Origin: Eubacteriales bacterium
Lineage (GTDB): Bacteria; Bacillota_A; Clostridia; Lachnospirales; Lachnospiraceae
Direction of reading: 5' to 3'
NCBI GenBank assembly: GCA_030527765.1
Contig: JAUNAE010000111.1
Coordinates: 1 to 10,156, forward strand
Length of the DNA: 10,156 nucleotides
Notes under the pieces: model-generated
What the model was told of the DNA's origin: nothing
What the model saw: only the letters and a program-made list of their open reading frames with translations
Database searches by the model: none
Translations under genes and position numbers: made by a program
Shown here: positions 5,045 through 10,156 of the stretch, piece by piece
How the letters are laid out: each line of letters opens with the position of its first letter
How positions within the stretch are numbered: the first letter of the stretch is position 1

Positions 5045-5362
5045 CTAAATGTCCATAAAGATGATGCCTCCAACCTTCGCCCGTAGTGCTGCCAGAGTAA
5101 CCTCTACAATTGCACCGGCAAACAGAATCGTAAACAGAATACCTTCTGCTATAGCCAGTAAAATGTATCGCATCCACTCTGTACGGAACCAGATCAAAGT
5201 ACCTACCAGAATGAATAATAAGACTGAACTTGCCAATCCCTTGGCAACACAGCCAATACGAACAACGGCCATAGCTGTCAGCCATGCCAGTGCCAGGATG
5301 ATCCATACAGGGATCAACAGAATTCTCAATACTAATCCCAATAAAAACTTAATTGCTCTCAT
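5045..5362 (-). CDS. Small membrane protein of mobile-element type (CD1845-like)
   Basis: 105 aa, mostly hydrophobic, with about three membrane segments (roughly residues 4-30, 35-55 and 60-90) and a start MRAIKFLLGLVLRILLIPVW. I do not recognise a defined catalytic domain. Short membrane proteins like this (for example the CD1845 family) recur beside repA/parA modules in clostridial conjugative elements; the match is by general look and context only. The start is ATG 5362, with AAGGAGGAG just upstream; the longer in-frame reading to 5443 overlaps the previous gene and has no ribosome site there. It is last in the same-strand run from parB. No clear terminator follows. Confidence 0.65.
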   Translation of the reverse strand: MRAIKFLLGLVLRILLIPVWIILALAWLTAMAVVRIGCVAKGLASSVLLFILVGTLIWFRTEWMRYILLAIAEGILFTILFAGAIVEVTLAALRAKVGGIIFMDI

Positions 5363-5376
5363 ATGCTCCTCCTTCC

Positions 5377-5405
5377 CCACGGACAGAATTTGTATCTGCC
5401 CGTGG
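5377..5405 (-). promoter_or_regulatory. Hairpin just upstream of the ribosome site of the small membrane protein gene
   Basis: The arms at 5377-5387 and 5395-5405 form an 11-bp stem with one G-U pair and a 7-nt loop in the minus-strand RNA. The ribosome site GGAAGGAGG begins within a few bases of it and no T-tract follows. It could be an RNA processing or stability element, or it could tune translation of the next gene. Confidence 0.45.
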
Positions 5406-5423
5406 TATTGTTCTCCAAAATAA

Positions 5424-5906
5424 TTACTTGATATCCATGACATCTTTACTGTTCGCTACCAAACGCGAAATGTCTTTTGGATATCCTCGATTTACAGCCT
5501 TACACTGCTTATCTTTAGTCGGGTGAATTCCGAATGGTAATGAAAAACCTTTTGGGAACACCCATAGATGATATACGTCCATAACATCAACCTTTTTACT
5601 TTCTTCAGGAAAAACTTCGATTGCAAGACGCTTCTCACCAAACAGCTCGTTTTTAATCTCCTGCTTAATTGACCAGGGAATGTCTCTTTCGCCATGTTGA
5701 GACAACTCGTTTTCGCCTTTGGCATTATGAGTGATTGCAACATGTTCTACCTTTCCCCAGTCTGTAATTAAAATCCTGCTTGTTACCTGATAACCATCAT
5801 CGCTCATCCAGCAGCGATCCATTTGTGGCATCCAGATGCCATGATAAATTCCAAACGTATCGTGCATATATTTCGGTGACAGAGTTTCTTTCCAAATTCT
5901 CGCCAT
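5424..5906 (-). CDS. DUF7694-like protein of phage/plasmid elements, 160 aa
   Basis: A soluble protein starting MARIWKETLSPKYMHDTFGI with aromatic-rich stretches. The segment DIPWSIKQEIKNELFGEKRL followed by AIEVFPEESKKVDVMDVYHLWVFPKG resembles the DUF7694 pattern (a W-x-E/I-K helix, an F/W-G-E turn, then a strand ending H-L-W) found in phage and mobile-element proteins. I recall the pattern but could not confirm it by search. The function is unknown, and I see no signal peptide or membrane segment. AAAAGGA lies just before the ATG. It follows repA by 16 bp on the same strand, so it is probably co-transcribed with the replication and partition genes. Confidence 0.65.
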   Translation of the reverse strand: MARIWKETLSPKYMHDTFGIYHGIWMPQMDRCWMSDDGYQVTSRILITDWGKVEHVAITHNAKGENELSQHGERDIPWSIKQEIKNELFGEKRLAIEVFPEESKKVDVMDVYHLWVFPKGFSLPFGIHPTKDKQCKAVNRGYPKDISRLVANSKDVMDIK

Positions 5907-5922
5907 TTATCCTTTTCCCTTC

Positions 5923-6885
5923 TTATCCGGCAAACTGCGGCATATCGTGATTTACCTCTGCGCGGTAATATCCGTCAATAGTTGTTGGTGCGTTGAACAG
6001 GGCCGCCAGCAGATACTTCTTGATATTCTTCACTTTGGTTGTATTTCCTTTGAGGCAGTCCAGCACATACTCAATGTGCATGTAGTTCAGTTTCAAGAGT
6101 TTTGATTTCACCAGTGAGGCCGGATATCTTTCACTGGCAATCAGGATCGGATCACTCTTGCTGACAATGGTTTCAAGGATCAGATCCACGATTCCCTCAA
6201 TTACCTCTTTGTCGTAGGGATGAGAAATCAGCAGACTGTCAAATTCGATATTATCTCTGATGAGCTCCGCATATGCTTTGATGATTGCATCGTCATCGCA
6301 TCCCATCGCATCATCTGCCTGGGCAGATAAGATATGATTCGATTTAATCTGACTCTGATCAATATAGTTCTCTTTAGTCTTACTCATAAGAGGTATCGAT
6401 TCGGGAACCTCAGTGGTGCCTGTTTCATCACCACCTTGGTTCGATTTTAGCACCACGGTGGTACCATATTTCGGACTACTGGACCATGCCTCTTTTTTCT
6501 CAGAAGTTCCGATTTCAATACCACTGGCACATTTTTTCTGGATCATAAAGCTTTTCACGAAGATGATACTTGGTAGACCAAATCCTCTCTTTTTCTTCTC
6601 AACAAGACCAAATTGCTGCAGCTCTGCCAGATAATCCATTGCCTTTTTCTTGGAAAAGCCAAGATCCTTCTGGATTTCTGATATCGGATAGATGATGTAA
6701 GCTCTGTTCTCATCATCAAACCAGCCATTCTTCATGGACAAGGTCATTCTGTCCAGAAGTATCGAATAGAGCATCTTTGACTGCAGGGTCAGATCCTCAA
6801 ACAGCTTTTCCGTCAACAGCATTCTTGGAATTCGGATGAAACTGAACTGATCTGCCTGGGATCCATAGTAGTAATCAAACTTCAT
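5923..6885 (-). CDS. repA: RepA_N family replication initiator
   Basis: 320 aa. The N-terminus (about 7-112) has the RepA_N signature: FSFIRIPRMLLTEKLFEDLT, SKMLYSILLDRMTLSMKNGW, then a winged-helix part IYPISEIQKDLGFSKKKAMD and LVEKKKRGFGLPSIIFV. The middle (about 115-210) is low in conserved sequence. The C-terminal part (about 215-310, including IVDLILETI and LNYMHIEYVLDCL) resembles the DUF6017 domain of clostridial RepA proteins. RepA_N proteins start theta replication of Firmicute plasmids and are common in integrative conjugative elements. GGAGGAG precedes the ATG, and only 3 bp separate it from parB2. In well-studied RepA_N plasmids the origin lies inside the gene; see the repeats at 6411-6466. 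Confidence 0.9.
   Translation of the reverse strand: MKFDYYYGSQADQFSFIRIPRMLLTEKLFEDLTLQSKMLYSILLDRMTLSMKNGWFDDENRAYIIYPISEIQKDLGFSKKKAMDYLAELQQFGLVEKKKRGFGLPSIIFVKSFMIQKKCASGIEIGTSEKKEAWSSSPKYGTTVVLKSNQGGDETGTTEVPESIPLMSKTKENYIDQSQIKSNHILSAQADDAMGCDDDAIIKAYAELIRDNIEFDSLLISHPYDKEVIEGIVDLILETIVSKSDPILIASERYPASLVKSKLLKLNYMHIEYVLDCLKGNTTKVKNIKKYLLAALFNAPTTIDGYYRAEVNHDMPQFAG
6411..6466. repeat. Clustered GTGGTG/CACCAC motifs inside repA, possible origin iterons
   Basis: Within 56 bp there are GTGGTGCC (6413-6420), CACCACC (about 6429-6435) and CACCACGGTGGTACC (6451-6465), in both orientations and spaced about 15-20 bp. They lie in the variable middle of repA, the place where RepA_N plasmids keep their origin. 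The repeats are short and could simply be Thr/Gly/Val codon runs. Confidence 0.3.
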
Positions 6886-6888
6886 TGC

Positions 6889-7800
6889 TTACTCCTCCCT
6901 TCCGTTTTTCCATTCTTCCAGAAGTTCAAAAATGACACTTCTAATGTCTGCTACAGAATATTCTGCTGGAAAGTACTCACGAAGCTTCTTCTCGGAAATG
7001 ATATTCTTGCTGCTCGGAAGACGGCCTGGCTGACTCTCATTTAAGATGGAAATCATTTTGGACTGAGTCATTGGACCAGAAGAGCAAGCTTCACGGAGTT
7101 GAGCTATCTGCTTTGCCTTCACTGTGCCGTTCTCTCTGATATATTCATACAGCCACTTCTGGATTTCTGCATCGATGTAGGAGATTTCAACAGCGACTGT
7201 GAACTGGATTCTCTTCTGATCTACATAATCGATGATTTCCGGAATTAGTTCTGTCAAGCGAATGTATCTCTGAACCTGGCGGCCACTTTCCCCATTATCC
7301 TTTCCGATAATATCTGCCGTCTCATAATTCCCGACATTTTGTCGGGCATTTTCTTTTGTCGGTCTTCCTGCTTGTCTTCTCATAGCATCCATCTTCATCT
7401 TATAAGCAAATGCCTTCTCACTTGGCAGTAACTCTTCCCTCTGGATATTGGCATCCACCATGGCAATAACTGCTTCATCATCGGTCAGTTCTCTGATAAT
7501 AGAAGGGATAGCTGTCAATCCCGCAAGCTTAGCTGCATGCAATCTGCGATGACCAGAGATCATTTCATATGTATCATTTCCCTTTGGACGGATCAGAACC
7601 GGAGATAATACTCCGTTGGCCTTGATGCTTTCTACCAGTTCCTGCATCTTCTCATCATCCAGTACCTTGAATGGATGATCTGCGAATCCTGTAATCTTAT
7701 AGATCTCGATATCCATCGCTGATTCTTCATTTACAACGCCGAGCAGTTCCTGAACGCTCTTGATCTGAATTTTTTCTCCTGGTCTTGTCTTAGTTTTCAT
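6889..7800 (-). CDS. parB: ParB-like partition protein (second copy)
   Basis: 303 aa. ParB/Srx N-terminal domain: KITGFADHPFKVLDDEKMQE, then MISGHRRLHAAKLAG (80-94) with the GHRR CTP/DNA-contact box, and ANIQREELLPSEKAFAYKMK. A central HTH region follows: ADIIGKDNGESGRQVQRYIR (162-181). The C-terminal part is not the usual chromosomal Spo0J dimer domain. ParB proteins bind parS sites, slide as CTP clamps and stimulate ParA. The start overlaps the end of parA by 11 bp. The protein is a clear but divergent paralogue of the ParB at 8568-9500, with the same domain order and the shared HPFKV, GHRR, LxSEKAFAYKMK and ESxRQV blocks. Whether both copies bind the same site is unknown. Confidence 0.92.
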   Translation of the reverse strand: MKTKTRPGEKIQIKSVQELLGVVNEESAMDIEIYKITGFADHPFKVLDDEKMQELVESIKANGVLSPVLIRPKGNDTYEMISGHRRLHAAKLAGLTAIPSIIRELTDDEAVIAMVDANIQREELLPSEKAFAYKMKMDAMRRQAGRPTKENARQNVGNYETADIIGKDNGESGRQVQRYIRLTELIPEIIDYVDQKRIQFTVAVEISYIDAEIQKWLYEYIRENGTVKAKQIAQLREACSSGPMTQSKMISILNESQPGRLPSSKNIISEKKLREYFPAEYSVADIRSVIFELLEEWKNGREE

Positions 7801-8575
7801 TATTAAGCACCTCTTTCGTTAATTCTTTATATGCATCAGATACCTTGCATCCATTGGCATGGGTGTAAATGCTGATGCCTTCAGCACTGGACTCCGCAGC
7901 CTTTACAGATACCGGTATCATGCAATCATAGATAGGAAGGATTCCTTCATAGGTTGCTCGGACTGTCTCAATCACATCCTTCGCATAATTGGTTCTCTTA
8001 TCAACCATGGTCAGAAGAATTCCACCGATAGTCAGCTTCTTATTCAGACGTTTCTTTACCATAGAGATGGTCTTGATCAGCTGCTGAAGACCGAGCACCG
8101 GAAGATAAGCTGCCTGAACAGGTATCAGAACAATATCTGAAGCTACTAAAGCGTTGATAGTCATGGTTCCAAGAGATGGCATACAGTCAATAATGATGTA
8201 ATCGTACCTTTCTCTCTGAACATCCACATATTCCTTCATGATCATTTCCCTGCTCATGACATTGGACATGGTCAGTTCCATTACAGAAAGCTCAATGTTC
8301 CCTGGAAGCAGATCCACGCCTTCCTCATGATGAAGAATTCCTTCTTCTTCATCAAATTCAGACTCACTGATGATTTGGGTCATGATTGTTGCCAGTGTTA
8401 CATCGAGTTCATCAGGCTGTCCGAAACCTAAACTTGCTGTCAGGCTGCCCTGTGGATCCGCATCAATCAGAAGAACCTTCTTGCCTTCCTTTGCCAGTCC
8501 AATTCCTAAGTTCACTGCAGTCGTGGTCTTGCCCACGCCGCCTTTCTGGTTTGAGATTGAAATAACCTTACACAT
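7790..8575 (-). CDS. parA: ParA/Soj family partition ATPase
   Basis: 261 aa with all Walker-type motifs of the ParA family: deviant P-loop KGGVGKTTT (11-19, signature Lys11), Walker A' LIDADPQGS (36-44) and Walker B YDYIIIDCMPSLG (124-136). The length fits the Soj-like type without the N-terminal HTH found in P1-type ParA, so autorepression by ParA is unlikely. ParA forms ATP-dependent dimers on the nucleoid and moves ParB-bound DNA. The start overlaps the end of the first parB by 8 bp, and its ribosome site AAGGAG lies inside that gene. The end overlaps the second parB by 11 bp. This is a translationally coupled parB-parA-parB set, with repA following 3 bp after the second parB. Confidence 0.96.
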   Translation of the reverse strand: MCKVISISNQKGGVGKTTTAVNLGIGLAKEGKKVLLIDADPQGSLTASLGFGQPDELDVTLATIMTQIISESEFDEEEGILHHEEGVDLLPGNIELSVMELTMSNVMSREMIMKEYVDVQRERYDYIIIDCMPSLGTMTINALVASDIVLIPVQAAYLPVLGLQQLIKTISMVKKRLNKKLTIGGILLTMVDKRTNYAKDVIETVRATYEGILPIYDCMIPVSVKAAESSAEGISIYTHANGCKVSDAYKELTKEVLNNEN

Positions 8576-9500
8576 TTTCTTTTTTTCTCCTTCCGCGTTT
8601 CTTTGGTGTAAATTTTTCTTCTAAGATTTTCAGGATCTCTGTTTTGATCTGATCGGCGCTGTAATCCTTGGGGAAATACTTATACATCTGAGAATTCTTG
8701 AAGGTAACTCTGTTCATGTCTCCCTTCTTGATCTCATTCAGAATCGTCACGATCATTTCATGGGTAAGTGTTCCGTCTATGCTTAAAGCTTTGAACCTTC
8801 TTGCCTGAGAAACTGACGGAATGCTCTGGGTGTAATCCATAGCATCGATTACCCATCTCTGTTCTTCTTCCTTTAAAGAAGAGATTTCGACTGCCGGGTT
8901 AAAGGAAATCTTTCCTTCATCCAGCATTTCCAGTAATTCCGGTACCAATCTTGTCAGACTGATGAACCGATGTACCTGTCTGGCACTTTCGCCGGTTTCC
9001 TCACCAATCAGACCGATTGTTTTCTTTCCTAATAAAGAATCGACCGTTCCTTTCTGTGTTTTACGCCTCTTGCCGGTCTTTCGTTTCATCGCTTCATTTT
9101 TCATCTTGTAGGCAAAGGCCTTTTCGCTGAAGAGAAGCTTCTCCCTGTGAAGATTCGAATCCACCATAGAAATAATGGAGTCATCTTCCTGAAAATATCG
9201 AATGATTACAGGAACCTGCGTGTATCCCAACTGCTCGGCACAATGCTTTCTCCTGTGGCCGGATACAATCTGATAGATGCCATCCGTTGTCGGCATTACG
9301 ATCAGTGGCGTCATAATTCCATACTTCTCGATACTTTCCTTCAGCTTTTTCATTTCTTCATCATCCTTAACCTTGAATGGATGATCCTGGAAGGGGCGCA
9401 GCCTTTCCAGACTGATTTCGACGACCTTCTCAACCTCAGGCTTGATCAGGCGACGATCTTTGTTCTTCCCAAAGGGATCTGATTTGTCATACGTGTCCAT
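8568..9500 (-). CDS. parB: ParB-like partition protein (first copy)
   Basis: 310 aa. N-terminal ParB domain: ISLERLRPFQDHPFKVKDDE, GIYQIVSGHRRKHCAEQLGY (74-93) and DSNLHREKLLFSEKAFAYKM. A basic stretch KRKTGKRRKTQKG (139-151) precedes the HTH GLIGEETGESARQVHRFISL (163-182). The tail is very basic (KRGRRKKENV). I set the start at ATG 9500 because AAAGGAG lies 6 nt upstream; the longer in-frame reading to 9539 would begin inside a terminator hairpin with no ribosome site. It is the first gene of the parB-parA-parB-repA run. The intrinsic terminator only 28 bp upstream suggests control by read-through. Confidence 0.92.
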   Translation of the reverse strand: MDTYDKSDPFGKNKDRRLIKPEVEKVVEISLERLRPFQDHPFKVKDDEEMKKLKESIEKYGIMTPLIVMPTTDGIYQIVSGHRRKHCAEQLGYTQVPVIIRYFQEDDSIISMVDSNLHREKLLFSEKAFAYKMKNEAMKRKTGKRRKTQKGTVDSLLGKKTIGLIGEETGESARQVHRFISLTRLVPELLEMLDEGKISFNPAVEISSLKEEEQRWVIDAMDYTQSIPSVSQARRFKALSIDGTLTHEMIVTILNEIKKGDMNRVTFKNSQMYKYFPKDYSADQIKTEILKILEEKFTPKKRGRRKKENV

Positions 9501-9528
9501 TTGCAACTCCTTTCTTTCGAGCAAACAA

Positions 9529-9576
9529 AAAATGCTCATCCAGCAGACCTTTTTCTGATCTGTGAATGAGCATTTT
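9529..9576 (-). terminator. Intrinsic terminator/attenuator directly upstream of the first parB
   Basis: The arms AAAATGCTCAT (9529-9539) and its exact reverse complement (9566-9576) close a 26-nt loop that can pair further (CAGA/TCTG). On the minus strand the stem runs into a TTTTTTG tract. Only 28 bp remain to the parB start codon. Any promoter for the operon must therefore lie upstream of the hairpin, and RNA polymerase must read through it. Confidence 0.7.
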
Positions 9577-9601
9577 CATGCGTTTATTGAATTAAGTTAT
9601 C

Positions 9602-9765
9602 AAGTAAGACCTCAGAACCCTGAAAATCCGGTCCATCTGCTTACTTTTACTCAGAAAATCCAGGATGAACAGGAGCGGACAATGGTGTCGCCACAATCGA
9701 TTTGCAATTCGATCCAAAAAGTTTAGAAAACGGCTCTTTTTGATGAATAACCTTTAACCGTTTTC
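9602..9765. other. Noncoding leader with inverted repeats ahead of the partition operon
   Basis: From 9577 to 9804 I see no supported gene. It holds an inverted repeat AAGTAAG/CTTACTT (9602-9608 and 9640-9646), near-direct copies of TGAAAATCC/AGAAAATCC around 9620 and 9653, and an inverted repeat GAAAACGG/CCGTTTTC (9726-9733 and 9758-9765). Short ORFs exist but lack ribosome sites. I found no promoter with both boxes; the operon promoter should be in this stretch. Confidence 0.4.
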
Positions 9766-9804
9766 AGGTCTTTTTGCTTGCAGTTTCGATTGCTTTCCAT
9801 GGTC

Positions 9805-9820
9805 ATTTTCACGCGAAAAT
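9805..9820. promoter_or_regulatory. parS-like palindrome
   Basis: The 16-mer ATTTTCACGCGAAAAT is a palindrome except for its central pair. It matches the Bacillus-type parS consensus (TGTTTCACGTGAAACA) at 11 of 16 positions, including the TTTCACG core and GAAA. It lies about 300 bp ahead of the first parB, a natural place for a partition site. Only one copy is seen, and the ParB proteins here are plasmid-type, so the true site may differ. Confidence 0.45.
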
Positions 9821-9822
9821 TG

Positions 9823-9862
9823 AAAAAGCGGAATGATATCGCGATAAACGTATCATCCCGCT
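9823..9862 (-). terminator. Intrinsic terminator of tRNA-Arg
   Basis: The arms at 9827-9838 and 9851-9862 form a 12-bp stem with one G-U pair and a 12-nt loop, followed on the minus strand by a short T-run (9823-9827). It starts 2 nt after the 3' end of tRNA-Arg. Confidence 0.8.
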
Positions 9863-9864
9863 AA

Positions 9865-9938
9865 CGTCGACAAGAGGATTTGAACCTCCGACCCCTCGCT
9901 TAGGAGGCGAGTGCTCTATCCAGCTGAGCTATGCCGAC
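9865..9938 (-). tRNA. tRNA-Arg (anticodon CCU)
   Basis: A 74-nt cloverleaf. The acceptor GTCGGCA pairs with TGTCGAC (one G-U pair), the D-stem is GCTC/GAGC with loop AGCTGGATA, the anticodon stem CTCGC/GCGAG carries the loop CTCCTAA (anticodon CCT), and the T-arm is GGAGG-TTCAAAT-CCTCT. The discriminator is G, and CCA is not encoded. tRNA-Arg(CCU) genes are a frequent integration target for mobile elements. The RepA/ParAB block begins just past its 3' end. I found no second copy of the tRNA 3' end in the window to mark an attachment-site repeat. Confidence 0.95.
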
Positions 9939-10001
9939 ATGTTCGATTTTTGGCTTAAAATAAGTGTTTTCTTACTTTTTTACCATCGGAACCGGTAACC
10001 G

Positions 10002-10007
10002 ATTATA
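10002..10007 (-). promoter_or_regulatory. -10 box (TATAAT) of a likely tRNA-Arg promoter
   Basis: A perfect TATAAT on the minus strand lies about 64 nt before the tRNA 5' end. No good -35 box is found at the right distance (AGGCAA at 17 bp). An imperfect dyad ATCGG-n9-CCGAT (9985-10003) follows and could be a leader hairpin or an operator. Confidence 0.4.
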
Positions 10008-10156
10008 TATCTTAACAGGCGATTTTGCCTTGGTAAGAATCTTGTTTGGACTGCTGTGTGCTTCCCTGCATATCTAACAGAAGTGATGCTATCAACCTGC
10101 CTCTGAACTCCCAGTACAATCTGAAATGTGAGAGGAGATCTCCCCCCTTAGGAGGC
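10008..10156. other. Unassigned stretch at right edge, possibly part of a structured RNA
   Basis: I recognise no gene here. The minus strand has several self-complementary parts: GGC-AAAATC-GCC near 10020-10031, CTTC/GAAG arms around 10060-10084, and a CTCC/GGAG hairpin plus GGAGATCTCC at the edge. One plus-strand frame and one minus-strand frame stay open across most of it, but neither gives a familiar protein. It could be the 3' part of a noncoding RNA gene or an ordinary intergenic region cut by the edge. Confidence 0.25.

Noticed and set aside
7333..7349. Hairpin CCCGAC-ATTTT-GTCGGG inside the second parB
   Set aside because: It is inside a conserved coding segment and has no T-tract in the direction of transcription, so it is likely a coincidence of codons.
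9501..9539. Longer N-terminus for the first parB (start at 9539)
   Set aside because: The ATG lies in the terminator stem and has no ribosome site, whereas ATG 9500 has AAAGGAG at the right distance.
9487..9579. Short minus-strand ORF (30 codons, from ATG 9579) running through the terminator hairpin into parB
   Set aside because: It has no ribosome site and lies within the hairpin; its stop overlaps the well-supported parB start. It is unlikely to be a leader peptide, though not excluded.
9649..9816. Two minus-strand open stretches in the leader: one of 27 codons from ATG 9811-9813 region, one of about 50 codons without an ATG
   Set aside because: Neither has a ribosome site or a familiar sequence, and the region is dense in inverted repeats.
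9865..9890. Search for a direct repeat of the tRNA-Arg 3' end elsewhere in the window as an attachment site
   Set aside because: No second copy was found by eye. The similar TTTGAACC stretch near 991 belongs to the T-arm of tRNA-Lys.
1..10156. CRISPR array, insertion sequence or rRNA
   Set aside because: No regularly spaced direct repeats, transposase motifs, IS-type terminal inverted repeats or rRNA-like sequence were seen.

Overview
The window looks like a piece of a low-GC Gram-positive anaerobe, most likely a clostridial (Lachnospiraceae-type) gut bacterium. The reasons are strong AGGAGG-type ribosome sites, intrinsic terminators with U-tracts, iron-sulfur and thioredoxin genes typical of anaerobes, and a RepA_N/ParA/ParB module of the kind carried by plasmids and integrative elements of Firmicutes. 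Every gene I could support is on the minus strand, so transcription runs from high to low coordinates.

Region A (about 9865-10156) holds tRNA-Arg(CCU) with its own terminator, and an unidentified, possibly RNA-encoding stretch upstream of it. Region B (5045-9862) is a plasmid/ICE-like maintenance block: a noncoding leader with a parS-like palindrome and an intrinsic terminator, then overlapping parB, parA, parB, then repA (RepA_N plus a C-terminal DUF6017-like part), a DUF7694-like gene and a small membrane protein. No integrase, relaxase or conjugation gene is in view. The block is either the end of a larger element next to tRNA-Arg or a decayed one.

Region C (3295-5026) begins with the wreck of a Crp/Fnr regulator gene and a perfect 16-bp inverted repeat. 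A tight four-gene redox operon follows: a ferredoxin-thioredoxin-reductase-like catalytic chain, thioredoxin, a 2x[4Fe-4S] ferredoxin, and a membrane iron-sulfur protein. It closes with an intrinsic terminator. The gene set suggests a self-contained electron path from the membrane or ferredoxin pool to thioredoxin.

Region D (1739-3255) has a near-consensus promoter overlapping a perfect 22-bp palindrome. It drives a DUF134-NifX fusion with a His/Cys-rich tail, followed after 3 bp by an intact Cys-rich Crp/Fnr regulator. Region E (1050-1600) holds a truncated-looking HicB antitoxin-like gene and a complete miniature transcription unit for a 48-aa Cys-containing peptide. Region F (1-1047) is tRNA-Lys(UUU) followed on the same strand, with no terminator between them, by rtcB (RNA ligase). 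rtcB runs off the left edge of the window.
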